Of a stretch of 45,206 bases of DNA, positions 1 through 9,346 are shown piece by piece (positions within the stretch are counted from its first letter, which is position 1; every line of letters starts with the position of its first letter). A program made the position numbers and the translations under genes. Under the pieces are notes generated by a model, which was not told the origin of the DNA, did no database searches, and worked only from the letters and a program-made list of their open reading frames with translations. Origin of the DNA: Peribacillus psychrosaccharolyticus ATCC 23296 (GTDB lineage Bacteria; Bacillota; Bacilli; Bacillales; DSM-1321); NCBI RefSeq assembly GCF_000305495.1, contig NZ_AJTN02000229.1, positions 1 to 45,206 on the forward strand, given 5' to 3'.

Positions 1-322
1 CTTTTGATGTTCAGCTTTTTCCATCTTATGTGATTATCAGTTGTGTCGATAATTTGAGAAGTTGACGATACGAAGAACCATTTCGAAGCGGATTAGGATT
101 CGAAAAACGGATAATTAAAGACAGACGGTATCTGCCAATAATGTTATAAGTGCATAGTGTTTTTAAGAAGAGTTTAGTGTGTTTATCGGGGGACAAGGCA
201 AGGGCGTTGCGCCAATATAACTGTAATCTTTTACTTGGTTCAAAGGTACTACCTTAAAATCATTCATTATTTCGATTGATCTGGAATGAATATTTAAAAA
301 TGAATGGTGTAGTTTAATATTA
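1..322. other. Leader region with no recognisable gene
   Basis: No open frame here has a ribosome site and a recognisable product. A short reverse frame at 163-360 runs through the ahpC promoter and looks like chance, though its end (a stretch reading GATPLPCPPIN) could be a gene relic that I cannot place. The stretch is AT-rich and lies upstream of the ahpC promoter. Confidence 0.5.
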
Positions 323-349
323 TTGACAAATAACAATTTTTTATATAAT
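323..349 (+). promoter_or_regulatory. ahpC promoter (sigma-A type)
   Basis: A perfect -35 TTGACA lies at 323-328 and a TATAAT at 344-349, with 15 bp between them; an overlapping TAATAA at 346-351 gives 17 bp. The PerR box at 363-377 would sit just downstream of the start point, where bound repressor blocks transcription. The ribosome site AGGAGG is at 413-418. Confidence 0.75.
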
Positions 350-362
350 AATAAGAACATAA

Positions 363-377
363 TTATAATTATTATAA
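363..377 (+). promoter_or_regulatory. PerR operator
   Basis: TTATAATTATTATAA matches the Per-box consensus TTATAATNATTATAA at every defined position. PerR is the metal-dependent peroxide-sensing Fur-family repressor of ahpCF in Bacillus. That it controls this gene is inferred from the perfect match and the position between the promoter and ahpC. Confidence 0.88.
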
Positions 378-427
378 TTAATTATTGTTTTAATTATCCA
401 TCACAAACATCTAGGAGGAACTTACTT

Positions 428-991
428 ATGTCATTAATAGGAAAAGAAATACTACCGTTTAAATCACAAGCTTTCAAAAATGGTGAATTTGTTGAAGTTA
501 CAGAAGCCAACTTTAAAGGTCAATGGAGTGTAGTTTGTTTTTATCCAGCAGACTTTACATACGTCTGCCCAACAGAGCTTGAAGATTTACAAGATAATTA
601 CGAAACATTGAAATCACTTGGAGCGGAAGTATATTCTGTTTCAGCTGATACTCATTTTACACATAAAGCATGGCACGATACTTCAGATGCAATTGGTAAA
701 GTTACGTATACGATGATCGGGGATCCATCACATACACTTTGTCGTAACTTTGATGTTTTAATTGAAGAGGAAGGTCTTGCTGATCGTGGTACGTTTATCA
801 TCGATCCAGATGGTATCATCCAAACAGTTGAAATTAATGCAGATGGCATTGGCCGTGATGCAAGTACGCTTGTTGATAAAATTAAAGCAGCTCAATATGT
901 TCGTAATAATCCGGGTGAAGTTTGCCCAGCAAAATGGAAAGAAGGTTCTGGTACACTTAAGCCGAGCCTCGATCTTGTAGGAAAGATTTAA
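428..991 (+). CDS. ahpC: Alkyl hydroperoxide reductase peroxidase subunit AhpC
   Basis: This is a typical 2-Cys peroxiredoxin of 187 residues, the usual family length, that reduces hydrogen peroxide and organic peroxides in the cytosol and is recycled by AhpF. The peroxidatic cysteine is Cys47 in the motif FTYVCPTE, and the resolving cysteine is Cys166 in EVCPAKW near the C-terminus. The start at 428 is chosen because AGGAGG lies 9 nt upstream. An in-frame extension to 323 would run through the promoter and PerR box. ahpF follows 13 nt later, so the two form an operon under the PerR-type promoter. Confidence 0.97.
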   Translation: MSLIGKEILPFKSQAFKNGEFVEVTEANFKGQWSVVCFYPADFTYVCPTELEDLQDNYETLKSLGAEVYSVSADTHFTHKAWHDTSDAIGKVTYTMIGDPSHTLCRNFDVLIEEEGLADRGTFIIDPDGIIQTVEINADGIGRDASTLVDKIKAAQYVRNNPGEVCPAKWKEGSGTLKPSLDLVGKI

Positions 992-1004
992 GGAGCGCGA
1001 TATA

Positions 1005-2528
1005 ATGTTAGATACAGATATAAAAGGGCAATTAGCTCAATATCTTGAACTTTTGGAAGGCGAAGTGCTCCTAAAAGTTAGTGCAGGCTCAGATAATGTA
1101 TCTTCTGAAATGCTAGAACTAGTAGGCGAATTAGCATCTATGTCATCCAAAATCAAGATAGAGAAAACAGAATTACAAAGAACACCAAGTTTTAGTGTGA
1201 ATCGTATCGGCGAAGACACCGGGGTAACGTTTGCTGGTATCCCTTTGGGACATGAATTTACTTCATTAGTATTATCTCTGCTGCAGGTTAGCGGAAGAGC
1301 TCCAAAGGTTGACCAAAAAGTAATAGATCAAGTGAAAAGTATTAAAGGCGACTATCACTTTGAATCGTATATTAGTCTGACTTGCCACAATTGTCCTGAT
1401 GTTGTACAGGCACTGAACTTGATGAGCATACTGAATCCTGGCATAACACATACCATGATTGACGGTGCAGCTTTCAAAGAAGAAGTGGAAAGCAAAAATA
1501 TAATGGCAGTACCTACGGTTTTCCTAAATGGGGAATCTTTTGGAAGTGGACGCATGACACTTGAAGAAATGCTTGCCAAAATAGGTAGTACTCCTGATGC
1601 CTCAGAGCTGGCGAATAAAGAACCATTCGATATGCTTGTCGTTGGGGGAGGTCCAGCCGGTGCGAGTGCAGCAATCTATGCAGCACGTAAAGGTATTCGT
1701 ACAGGTATTGTGGCTGAACGCTTTGGCGGTCAAATCATGGACACCATGGGTATTGAGAACTTTATCAGTATGAATTATACTGAAGGTCCTAAGCTCGCAG
1801 CAACTCTTGAGGAACATGTGAAAGAGTATGACATTGATATCATGAATTTACAGCGTGCTAAAAGATTAGAAAAGAAAGAATTGATTGAAATTGAACTTGA
1901 AAACGGGGCTGTTTTAAAGAGTAAAGCAGTCATCCTTTCAACAGGTGCCCGCTGGCGCAATGTTGGTGTACCTGGCGAAGCAGAATTCAAGAACAAAGGG
2001 GTAGCCTACTGTCCTCATTGTGACGGTCCATTGTTCGCAGGAAAACACGTCGCCGTTATTGGCGGCGGTAATTCTGGTATTGAGGCAGCGATTGATCTAG
2101 CAGGCATTGTGAAACATGTAACAGTTCTTGAATATTCGTCAGAGCTGAAAGCAGACTCTGTCCTGCAGGATCGGCTTTACAGTCTGCCTAATGTAACTGT
2201 CATAAAGAATGCTCAAACCAAAGAAATTACTGGTACTGACAAAGTTAATGGGATTACGTACGTTGACCGCGATACAGGAGAAGCCAGTCATATTGAGTTG
2301 CAGGGTGTGTTTGTTCAAATCGGTCTTGTACCAAATACCGATTGGTTAGGTGAAACGATTGAACGTGAACGTGGTGAAATCGTTGTAGACAAACGTGGAG
2401 CTACAAACTTACCTGGAGTGTTTGCTGCAGGCGACTGTACGAACAGTGCATATAAACAGATTATTATTTCCATGGGATCCGGTGCGACTGCTGCCTTAGG
2501 TGCATTCGATTATCTAATCCGAAATTAA
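1005..2528 (+). CDS. ahpF: Alkyl hydroperoxide reductase flavoprotein subunit AhpF
   Basis: AhpF is the NADH- and FAD-dependent disulfide reductase that regenerates AhpC. The 507 residues match the family length of about 510. The N-terminal thioredoxin-like domain carries the redox pair CHNC at residues 127-130. The FAD domain starts near residue 208 with [12 protein letters not shown], the second redox centre CPHC is at residues 335-338, and an NADH-binding glycine motif (VIGGGNSG) follows. The C-terminal GVFAAGDCT is the usual second FAD motif. The gene lies 13 nt after ahpC and is followed by a strong terminator, so ahpC-ahpF is a two-gene operon. Confidence 0.97.
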   Translation: MLDTDIKGQLAQYLELLEGEVLLKVSAGSDNVSSEMLELVGELASMSSKIKIEKTELQRTPSFSVNRIGEDTGVTFAGIPLGHEFTSLVLSLLQVSGRAPKVDQKVIDQVKSIKGDYHFESYISLTCHNCPDVVQALNLMSILNPGITHTMIDGAAFKEEVESKNIMAVPTVFLNGESFGSGRMTLEEMLAKIGSTPDASELANKEPFDMLVVGGGPAGASAAIYAARKGIRTGIVAERFGGQIMDTMGIENFISMNYTEGPKLAATLEEHVKEYDIDIMNLQRAKRLEKKELIEIELENGAVLKSKAVILSTGARWRNVGVPGEAEFKNKGVAYCPHCDGPLFAGKHVAVIGGGNSGIEAAIDLAGIVKHVTVLEYSSELKADSVLQDRLYSLPNVTVIKNAQTKEITGTDKVNGITYVDRDTGEASHIELQGVFVQIGLVPNTDWLGETIERERGEIVVDKRGATNLPGVFAAGDCTNSAYKQIIISMGSGATAALGAFDYLIRN

Positions 2529-2534
2529 AGATAT

Positions 2535-2575
2535 ACCCAATTTCTCAGTCTTCAAATTGAGAAATTGGGTTTTTT
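2535..2575 (+). terminator. Rho-independent terminator of ahpCF
   Basis: Arms ACCCAATTTCTCA (2535-2547) and TGAGAAATTGGGT (2558-2570) pair perfectly over 13 bp, and T residues follow to 2575. Nearly the same stem is used after the OsmC gene at 15241-15275. Confidence 0.92.
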
Positions 2576-2625
2576 AGTTAGTTTAATTTCGTGTGAGCTC
2601 AATGGATAGGGAGTCTTCCAAAGTT

Positions 2626-3345
2626 CTACTTACCATTATTTAATTTAGCATACATCTTCATAGCATCACGCATAAACTCCGCCAGCCCCTCGCCGAACTG
2701 ATCGATATTCTTCTTAAATCGTTCGTCATCTACGTACATTTGTCCTAAACTTGCGAAGGCCGCTAATGAGTATGTGCCCATTTGATTCAAATAAGTGAAC
2801 CATTGTTCAATTCCCGCTTGTGCTTGAGGTGATTCTGGGGGTAAATGGCGAAGACCTGCTAGTTTAATGTAAATTTCGTTCATTTTTTCTCTTAGTTCCG
2901 GTCCTTTTTTATTCGCTTCATCTACTGCTTTGTCACCCCAACGCTCCCTGGCTTCTTGTTCGTAGGGGTTTTTGCTAAAATCAAAGCCTTCAAACTTCTC
3001 TTCGTTTGTCATTACTAATTCACCCTTTCCATTTTGGATTGTCTTCTCAATGGTTTGGATCATCCCATCAAGATGTATACGTTTTCTGATGAGCATTTTA
3101 CGCTGTAATTCAAAGGCTTTCTGCCTGTCAAACGTAGGACTTGTCAGCAGCTCCTTTATCTGTTTTAAAGGAAAGTCGAGTTCACGAAAGAACAATATTT
3201 GCTGCAACGTTGCCAAATTATCTTCCGAATAAAGCCGGTATCCAGCCTCGGTCGTATTATCCGGTGTAAGCAAGCCAATGTCGTCATAATAATGAAGTGT
3301 ACGTACACTGATACCAGTTAACTGTGATACTTTTTTTACTTTCAT
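2626..3345 (-). CDS. MerR-family regulator with TipAS effector domain (Mta/TipAL-like)
   Basis: The N-terminal 70 residues are a MerR winged helix (KVSQLTGISVRTLHYYDDIGLL, then EAGYRLYSEDNL), followed by the dimerisation coiled coil to about residue 110. Residues 120-235 resemble the TipAS antibiotic-binding domain (KNPYEQEARERWGDKAVDEAN). At 239 residues it is close in length to Bacillus Mta and Streptomyces TipAL, which activate multidrug efflux and their own gene on ligand binding. No efflux gene is adjacent, so the target is probably its own promoter and genes elsewhere. Its promoter has the 19-bp spacer typical of MerR-activated genes. The orthologue cannot be fixed from sequence alone. 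Confidence 0.88.
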   Translation of the reverse strand: MKVKKVSQLTGISVRTLHYYDDIGLLTPDNTTEAGYRLYSEDNLATLQQILFFRELDFPLKQIKELLTSPTFDRQKAFELQRKMLIRKRIHLDGMIQTIEKTIQNGKGELVMTNEEKFEGFDFSKNPYEQEARERWGDKAVDEANKKGPELREKMNEIYIKLAGLRHLPPESPQAQAGIEQWFTYLNQMGTYSLAAFASLGQMYVDDERFKKNIDQFGEGLAEFMRDAMKMYAKLNNGK

Positions 3346-3370
3346 TGCTCGCGACTCCCTTCACTTACTA

Positions 3371-3401
3371 ACTATAAAACATGACGTAACGTTAGAGTCA
3401 A
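3371..3401 (-). promoter_or_regulatory. MerR-type autoregulated promoter
   Basis: Reading on the minus strand, -35 TTGACT (3396-3401) and -10 TATAGT (3371-3376) are separated by exactly 19 bp. The spacer holds the palindrome TAACGTTA within partly symmetric sequence (TGAC...GTCA). MerR activators untwist over-long 19-20 bp spacers, so self-activation is likely. Confidence 0.75.
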
Positions 3402-3615
3402 CATGAAATTTATCTATTGTTCGCCTTATGATGTAAATCTAGGCATAGAAAACTGCACCTCCAATTGTTCGATTAAGTGTCTAATCATTGGGGTACAGTT
3501 CGTCGAGAGACTTTATGTGGGATGTTAGGGGAGAGTATTCTAAGAAATGAGCAGTTGAAAATGTAATTATAAATCTGTAAGAACAGCTATAACATCTGAG
3601 CTGATTCTTTCGAAG

Positions 3616-4161
3616 TTAAACATCCGTGTTTAACCCAATGATTTTCCACTGACCATCAAACTGTTTAAAGTTTAAATTAATCATCGCAGGGGGTCCTGAC
3701 TCGTCATTTCCTTGGATGAATACACGAATGCTATTGCCTATTATGTCATCCTGTGCTCCGTAGTACGTTATATGCCAACTATCAATTTCTTTCTTTTTAT
3801 CATAAATCGTAATGTGAGACTTGCCGTCAATTTCTTCACTTAATTTATATAACCACTGATCATCCGTAATTTTATATTCAAATTCAGAAGAAATGACGGA
3901 TTTTAGCAGGGAAACATCAGCAGTTTTCAAAGCTGTCATAAAATCAAAGGAAAGCGAACTCGTCTCAGCAAATGCTTCTTGTACGAGGATGGATTGATCT
4001 CTTTGTTCAATCAGGCTCTCTACTTGTTGTTCTAGTCGTTTCGTTATGTCTGTTTGTGAAGTAGTGGTCCCTGCTACTTCTGGAATGTGATCTGTCTCTT
4101 CTCTGCAGCCTGCTAAAAGGGCAATGGTAAAAATCATTACTGTACATGCCTGTCTCTTCAT
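3616..4161 (-). CDS. Small lipoprotein, last gene of the ger operon
   Basis: This 181-residue protein has a lipoprotein signal peptide (MKRQACTVMIFTIALLAGC) with the lipidated cysteine at residue 19. The start at 4161 is chosen because GAGGAGG lies 8 nt upstream; an upstream ATG at 4185 has no ribosome site. The mature part is hydrophilic, and its C-terminal half (about residues 80-181) resembles the small alpha+beta folds of SnoaL/DUF4829-like lipoproteins, but I cannot name a family. It lies 64 nt after the small membrane protein of the germination operon and may be co-transcribed. A role in germinant receptor assembly is inference only. Confidence 0.72.
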   Translation of the reverse strand: MKRQACTVMIFTIALLAGCREETDHIPEVAGTTTSQTDITKRLEQQVESLIEQRDQSILVQEAFAETSSLSFDFMTALKTADVSLLKSVISSEFEYKITDDQWLYKLSEEIDGKSHITIYDKKKEIDSWHITYYGAQDDIIGNSIRVFIQGNDESGPPAMINLNFKQFDGQWKIIGLNTDV

Positions 4162-4225
4162 AAAAGGATCCTCCTCAAATAACACATTCTTCAGTAGTAT
4201 TCGACGAGGGTAGTTAGATTCCTTT

Positions 4226-4450
4226 TCATTTCAGTATATTTTCCATGTAATCTGCTAAAGGTATCAGCTTAAGATAGGGACTGGGCAGGTCTGGATAAAA
4301 AAGAAGAATAGTTGCAAAAAGCCAATCGATTGCCAGGATAATAAAAAATAATTTCTTTTCCTTCTTTTTATTCTTTCTCAATTGGGGCCATTCAAACAAG
4401 GCAATGAGAGCAACCATGAATGTGATTGCTATACTAAATACCCATTTCAT
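4226..4450 (-). CDS. Small two-helix membrane protein of ger operon (YfkS-like)
   Basis: The product is 74 residues with two hydrophobic segments (about residues 1-20 and 33-53) separated by a lysine-rich loop RKNKKKEKK. GAGGTGAA lies upstream of the ATG. It follows gerC by 14 nt. Small membrane proteins in this position occur in some Bacillus ger operons, for example YfkS beside YfkQ, YfkR and YfkT, and fourth-subunit (D) proteins are known to tune germinant receptors. The assignment to that role rests on position, size and topology, not on a signature motif. Confidence 0.7.
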   Translation of the reverse strand: MKWVFSIAITFMVALIALFEWPQLRKNKKKEKKLFFIILAIDWLFATILLFYPDLPSPYLKLIPLADYMENILK

Positions 4451-4464
4451 ATCCGTTCACCTCA

Positions 4465-5625
4465 TTAATGTGCTGAACCCGCTCCGGTTCTAAGTACGTT
4501 AGCATGGATGTCAAGTTCCACTTCTAGGTTAGGGTATATTTCATCCCAATGATCCTTTGATTCTTTCCATTGCTTTGGATATTTTCGGTGAAAAGCTTCA
4601 CCAAATCCAAATACGTCTGCTTTATAATCCTTTTGTACTTTGTCTAAGGCATGTTGCAAACGTGCTGTTAGCTTCTTTTCTAGTGCTTTTTTAACAATCT
4701 TGATATTTTGGGGGTCCTTTAAGTTTAAATGACTTTCGTTCAAGATAATATCGTCATCTGTACGAGCCTTGATGATCATTTTCCATTTCCCATCCTTCTT
4801 AATGACTGGTTCAAGCTTCGTCTCGGCCCGCAGAAGAGTCATGGAAATATATCCTTCCCCTTTTTTGGAATTTACAGTCACTTGGGTTTCCTCTATATCA
4901 TTTTGGATCCATTTCACGCCCCTAGTTAATTTGTCACTAATGGTACCTACCATCTTATCATTTTTGAAAACGGCTGAACTTTTGATAAACGGAATGGTTT
5001 GGGTAGGTTTGGATTTCTTTTGTGGTGGAACCTTTTTTATCATAGGAATAGCAGCATCTCCTGAATTAAGCATGTCTAGTAAATTTATTAATGTAACATG
5101 TAACATGACTTTTTCTTCGGAAAAATCTGTAAGTACTTCTGAAGGACTGTAAAGAGAAGTCTCTAATCCTAACATATCCTTGGCCTTACCTTTTGTAACA
5201 AATACAAATGCGTGAAGACGGAAGCGCGGATTCCTCATAAAATAATCCATTTTGTCCCGCAGACCAGTCTTTGCAAGGTTTTCATTGATAATAATAACCT
5301 CTGTGTGTCCCCAGAAAATTTTCCGAGGAATGACTTCTTGAAGTTTCTCTAAAGCATCTGGAATGGTCACACCGCGTCCTGTTCGAACGGTGGGTAGTGT
5401 AATACCCCCACTGCCTTGAGCCATTCCATCGCTTTCACCTCCACCTCCACTTCCACTTGGAGCTTTCGGAACCGATATTTCAACACTTACTTCTATTTGC
5501 CCATTATTCAAGATATCAATACCGATTCCTCTTACTAAAGCAATTTCATTTAGCTCATTTCGGTCCCAGCATCCAGTAAGCAGCAAACAGCTCATTAAAA
5601 TAAATACAATCCGTATGGTTGTCAT
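4465..5625 (-). CDS. gerC-like: Spore germination protein, GerC-type lipoprotein
   Basis: At 386 residues this matches the Ger(x)C family. The signal peptide ends in LLLTGC with the lipidated cysteine at residue 19, and it continues with the family hallmark WDRNELNEIALVRGIGID. GerC subunits are anchored to the outer face of the spore inner membrane and complete the A-B-C germinant receptor. A glycine- and serine-rich stretch (SGSGGGGESDG) near residue 58 is a flexible linker. It begins 7 nt after gerB and is clearly in the same operon. Which germinant is sensed cannot be deduced. Confidence 0.93.
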   Translation of the reverse strand: MTTIRIVFILMSCLLLTGCWDRNELNEIALVRGIGIDILNNGQIEVSVEISVPKAPSGSGGGGESDGMAQGSGGITLPTVRTGRGVTIPDALEKLQEVIPRKIFWGHTEVIIINENLAKTGLRDKMDYFMRNPRFRLHAFVFVTKGKAKDMLGLETSLYSPSEVLTDFSEEKVMLHVTLINLLDMLNSGDAAIPMIKKVPPQKKSKPTQTIPFIKSSAVFKNDKMVGTISDKLTRGVKWIQNDIEETQVTVNSKKGEGYISMTLLRAETKLEPVIKKDGKWKMIIKARTDDDIILNESHLNLKDPQNIKIVKKALEKKLTARLQHALDKVQKDYKADVFGFGEAFHRKYPKQWKESKDHWDEIYPNLEVELDIHANVLRTGAGSAH

Positions 5626-5632
5626 GACTGTC

Positions 5633-6727
5633 TTACCATCCTTTCCTTATAAAAGCGATAAAAAGGAGAAATAAGGGGAGAAACGTATAGATGATTGGAC
5701 CTACTATTCCATCAATCGTATGCATGAATACCTGATAGGCAGAAACATTTGGCACGAACCAAATGGCCAGCAATACATTTAAAAATAAAATAGGAATCAC
5801 GATCGGTCGATAGTCAGTAAGATTTAGCCATTGAGAAGTGCCTACTGTAAGAACATAATAGAAGACATTTATTTTAATAAACGCACCGGCAATCCAAAAG
5901 GCCATAACCACCGCTTCGATATGGGACAAGAAATTGCCGATATCGATATACTGAACGGCATTAATGAGTGGGGCATTTAACTCGCCCGTTGAATTTCCTA
6001 AGGCAAGGAGTGCAATAATATTCATCAAGACCATGGTCATTGTGACTAACAGTAAGGAAATAAATGACCATTTTTTTATGTTTTTCTGATCTTTTAGAGA
6101 AGGCAGAAAAAAAGCAAGGACAATGAATTCACCAAACCAAAGATTGGAGAAAAATGAGCCTTTAATAGCCGGCAGCAGCCCGTTACCAAAGATGGGCTGA
6201 ATATGATTTAAATCCACGTCTGGGAGAAGAAGGATAAATACGAAAATGAATGCAAGAATAATAATTGGAGTAAGAATCTGAGCAAGCCTTGCAATTACCT
6301 CGACACCTTGACGAATAGCATAGGCACAAATGAAAGCCATACTTCCAAGTACAACAACGCGAGGAGTACGAGGAAGAAAGTATGCATTGACAAACTCACC
6401 ATACTGCCAGGTTACTTGAATAGCTATACTTAATGTGTAAATGAGGAAAAGGGCTCCCCAAATTTTCCCCGCTATTTTCCCGATGATCTTTCCACTGTAT
6501 TGGATTAAGGTATCATGTGGATAATAGCTTCCTAATTTGGTGACGGAAAAGATGGTAAGAATACCAAATAGAGAAGAAATAATCGGAGAAAACCAAAAAT
6601 CTCGTTCGGCAGAACTATAGCTCGATGCGGGTAAATATAGAATGGCCGTAACGGCTATAGCTGCGTAAATTAATATCCCTAATTGAAAGGACGATATTTT
6701 TTCCGATCTGTTCAGGTTAATCTCCAC
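5633..6727 (-). CDS. gerB-like: Spore germination protein, GerB-type permease
   Basis: This 364-residue membrane protein of about ten helices is from the spore-germination branch of the APC transporter superfamily (GerB/AmiB). The family start QLGILIYAAIAVTAILYLP and the region GVEVIARLAQILTPIII are readily seen. GerB forms the ligand-binding, transporter-like subunit of germinant receptors in the spore inner membrane. Translation appears to begin at GTG 6727, overlapping the end of gerA by 11 nt, which points to translational coupling. The specificity is unknown. Confidence 0.93.
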   Translation of the reverse strand: MEINLNRSEKISSFQLGILIYAAIAVTAILYLPASSYSSAERDFWFSPIISSLFGILTIFSVTKLGSYYPHDTLIQYSGKIIGKIAGKIWGALFLIYTLSIAIQVTWQYGEFVNAYFLPRTPRVVVLGSMAFICAYAIRQGVEVIARLAQILTPIIILAFIFVFILLLPDVDLNHIQPIFGNGLLPAIKGSFFSNLWFGEFIVLAFFLPSLKDQKNIKKWSFISLLLVTMTMVLMNIIALLALGNSTGELNAPLINAVQYIDIGNFLSHIEAVVMAFWIAGAFIKINVFYYVLTVGTSQWLNLTDYRPIVIPILFLNVLLAIWFVPNVSAYQVFMHTIDGIVGPIIYTFLPLFLLFIAFIRKGW

Positions 6728-8243
6728 CTTGTTGGGGACCTGGTTTTTGATTAGGTCCTTGTCTGAATTTGTTGTACTTCCCAGTGAAATGGGGACGTGT
6801 TGACTGCATCCACCATGGTGCGCGAATGAGGAAATCCTTCATACTTGTTTTTTGCATAGGGGCCATGCCTGATAGATACGGCACCCCGAATGATCTTAAG
6901 GTGCATAGATGAGTAAGAATGAGGAGCAGCCCAAGCATGATTCCAAGAATTCCTAGAGTACCCGCGAGAACAATCATCGGGAAACGTAATAGTCTAAATG
7001 TTGCTCCTAGGTTATATCTAGGAATCGTAAAGGAGGCGATTCCAGTTAATGCTACAACCATCACCATTGGGGGTGAAACGATCCCAGCCTGAATGGCTGC
7101 TTGACCAATAACCAATGCACCGGCAATACTGACGGCTGAGCCAATCTGTTTTGGCAGCCTAACCCCAGCTTCACGGAGAGCTTCAAAGGTAACTTCCATA
7201 ATTAATGCTTCAACAATGGCAGGGAATGGAACGATTTCCCGAGATGTCGAAATACTTATAATCAATTTAGTTGGCAGCATTTCTTGATGATAGCTTAAAA
7301 CAGCCACATATAGCGACGGGAGCAGTAAAGAAATCCCAACGTATAAAAAACGCAATAGTCGAATCGCTGAACCTAATACATATCTCTGATAATAATCTTC
7401 GCTTGATTGAAGTAGTGATAAAAGCGTAGTTGGAGCAATCATCACAAAGGGACTTCCATCTACAAGCATAATCACTCTTCCTTCCAATAGACTTGCAGCA
7501 CACGTATCAGGACGTTCTGTGCTAAGAATCTGCGGAAAGGGAGAGGTAGGGTGATCTTCAATTAACTCCTCTATATATTGTGTTTCTATGACTCCATCGA
7601 TATCAATGCGTTTCAATCGGTTATAGACTTCTTCAACTAATGTTTCATTAGCAAGATCTTTTATATACATCATGGAGACATCTGTTTGACTGCTCCGTCC
7701 GATTTTCAACGTTTTCATCTTTAAGTTAGGATCTTTGATTCTTCGTCTAATTAAAGCAACATTTACGCTGATGGTTTCAGTAAAGCCATCACGCGGACCT
7801 TTCACCACCTGCTCAGAAGAAGGCTCTTCTATCGAACGTTTCTCATATCCAACAAGTTGAATAGCCGCACCAATTTGTTCTTGATCGACAAGTAATAGTG
7901 TACTTCCCGTTGAAATCTCCTGGATGCACTCGTCAATGAGTGTCACTTCCGTTACCTTGGCAACAGATAATTTTTCTTGTATCCACTGCGTCACATTTCT
8001 TTCCTTTGACTCATTCTTTTCCATTAATCGTGACAGAACATTTGTATCTAGTTCTGCAAAGTCAACCATCCCTACAAAATAAATCATCATAGCTTTTCGT
8101 TCACCATTAATCAAAAACGGACGATATACGATATCTGAGCAATCCTCGAAAGCATTTTTGAATGTATGTATATTCTTGCTTAAATCAGAAGAAAGTTGAT
8201 TAGAATGAAGACTATTTTTTTGATTGGAACGGCGGAAAGGCAT
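6717..8243 (-). CDS. gerA-like: Spore germination protein, GerA-type channel subunit
   Basis: At 508 residues this is a full-length GerA-family protein. A soluble N-terminal part (to about residue 280) is followed by hydrophobic helices (for example MIVLAGTLGILGIMLGLLLIL). Family motifs include YIKDLANETLVEEVYNRL, VIMLVDGSPFVMIAPTT and PFPAIVEALIMEVTFEALREAGVRLP. GerA subunits oligomerise into the ion-conducting germinant receptor of the spore membrane. It is the first gene of a five-gene minus-strand operon. I could not find a convincing sigma-G promoter in the upstream 100 nt, although forespore control is expected. Confidence 0.94.
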   Translation of the reverse strand: MPFRRSNQKNSLHSNQLSSDLSKNIHTFKNAFEDCSDIVYRPFLINGERKAMMIYFVGMVDFAELDTNVLSRLMEKNESKERNVTQWIQEKLSVAKVTEVTLIDECIQEISTGSTLLLVDQEQIGAAIQLVGYEKRSIEEPSSEQVVKGPRDGFTETISVNVALIRRRIKDPNLKMKTLKIGRSSQTDVSMMYIKDLANETLVEEVYNRLKRIDIDGVIETQYIEELIEDHPTSPFPQILSTERPDTCAASLLEGRVIMLVDGSPFVMIAPTTLLSLLQSSEDYYQRYVLGSAIRLLRFLYVGISLLLPSLYVAVLSYHQEMLPTKLIISISTSREIVPFPAIVEALIMEVTFEALREAGVRLPKQIGSAVSIAGALVIGQAAIQAGIVSPPMVMVVALTGIASFTIPRYNLGATFRLLRFPMIVLAGTLGILGIMLGLLLILTHLCTLRSFGVPYLSGMAPMQKTSMKDFLIRAPWWMQSTRPHFTGKYNKFRQGPNQKPGPQQGGD

Positions 8244-8401
8244 AACAAACCCACTTTCAAAAATACGATATATGTATACTGTTCATTTTTTCCATAGTCC
8301 GACTGATTATGTAAAAAAGGTGGAAGATAGAATATTCTGACACCTGAATGATTTACTATGAGGAGGGGATAAGGTAGAGATCTAATAAGCTGAGGAGAGA
8401 G

Positions 8402-8690
8402 GGATCAATCGTACACGAATTTTATGGAACATTTAAGGATGCAGTACCACCTAGAAGTGCTTTGGAGAAACTGTAGAAATGTCGGTAATCAGCCAATCGG
8501 GATGATACTTATTCATTAGACTATCAGTTATTCCAGAAAAACAGGGTCTTGGTATAGCTAAAGAACTAGTTAGGTCTCTAAAAAATTTCGGAATAAAATC
8601 AGAAGTGACTACAATTCTTGACTATCCCTGAAAATATAAAGTTATATGGTCATTGAGGTATAAAATCTATAACGAGGATGTTGTACATAA
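8402..8690 (+). pseudogene. Decayed GNAT acetyltransferase
   Basis: Pieces of one protein can be read in shifting frames. HEFYGTFKDAVPPRSAL is at 8414-8464; GETVEMSVIS and then, after a TGA at 8503, RLSVIPEKQGLGIAKELV are at about 8464-8572; ENIKLYGH with a further stop follows near 8628-8656. IPEKQGLGIAKELV fits acetyl-CoA-binding motif A (Q/R-x-x-G-x-G/A) of GNAT enzymes. At least two frameshifts and two in-frame stops mean it cannot be functional. It fills most of the gap between gerA and the DUF4279 gene. Confidence 0.7.
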
Positions 8691-8804
8691 ACCCAGTGGT
8701 ATATTTATAAAGGTTGTTTGTACGGAAAAGACTTAGGTTAGAGGGAGAAAGAGAGGAAATGAAGTATTAGTATGAAATCGAAAATAAATAGGGGATGAAA
8801 TAAT

Positions 8805-9227
8805 TTGGCGAAAACAAAAGTAATGGCTAATTTTAGTGCGTTTGGGGATGAATTTCCTGTGGAGAATGTAACAGATGTTCTCGGTATTGAACCCACAAAA
8901 ACTTACAACAAGGGGGATATTATCGTTACCCCTAACCTTGTATCGACTTACATTAGACGGAGAAGAGAGACGGATTGGACTGTAAGCACTGGATACCAAG
9001 AGTCTTACGATATTAACGATCAGTTGAGTCAGATTCTAAAATCTCTTGAAGAAAAAACAAAAGAATTAAAACAACTTAAAAAGAAATATCGTTTAGAGTT
9101 TCTTTTTATGATTGTCATTCAAATAGAAAATGATGAAAAACCAGCCATGTATTTAAAGAAAAACATTATAGATTTTTCAAGTGCAGTACAAGCAGAGATC
9201 CAATTTGATTTATATGTATTTAGTTAA
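8805..9227 (+). CDS. DUF4279 domain protein
   Basis: The 140-residue product has the layout of DUF4279: an N-terminal beta strand (ANFSAFGDEFPVENVTDVLGIEPTKTYNKGD), the central RRRRETDWTVSTGYQ and a helix ending in a C-terminal strand (AEIQFDLYVFS). The start is taken as TTG 8805, preceded by AGGGGATG; the in-frame ATG at 8823 has no ribosome site. Some DUF4279 proteins are predicted immunity proteins of polymorphic toxin systems, but no toxin gene is nearby, so no function is assigned. It stands alone, downstream of a dead GNAT gene. Confidence 0.75.
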   Translation: MAKTKVMANFSAFGDEFPVENVTDVLGIEPTKTYNKGDIIVTPNLVSTYIRRRRETDWTVSTGYQESYDINDQLSQILKSLEEKTKELKQLKKKYRLEFLFMIVIQIENDEKPAMYLKKNIIDFSSAVQAEIQFDLYVFS

Positions 9228-9346
9228 AGAAATCACCTTAAAACTATTTAGCTGATTTAAATTGATAGTATAGAGGTTTTATTTGTGACCATAGAAAATC
9301 TGGTTTATTTAGGATAAAATGGAGATAAAACGAGAAGGGGGATTTT

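Noticed and set aside
163-360. 65-codon minus-strand frame before ahpC
   Set aside because: It overlaps the sigma-A promoter and has no ribosome site; the AT-rich start is low complexity.
323-427. N-terminal extension of AhpC
   Set aside because: The extended frame runs through the -35, -10 and PerR box; the AGGAGG at 413 fixes the start at 428.
8244-8340. Sigma-G promoter before gerA
   Set aside because: AGAATA and CATAATC-like hexamers exist but are 21 bp apart, against 17-18 expected, so I do not annotate it.
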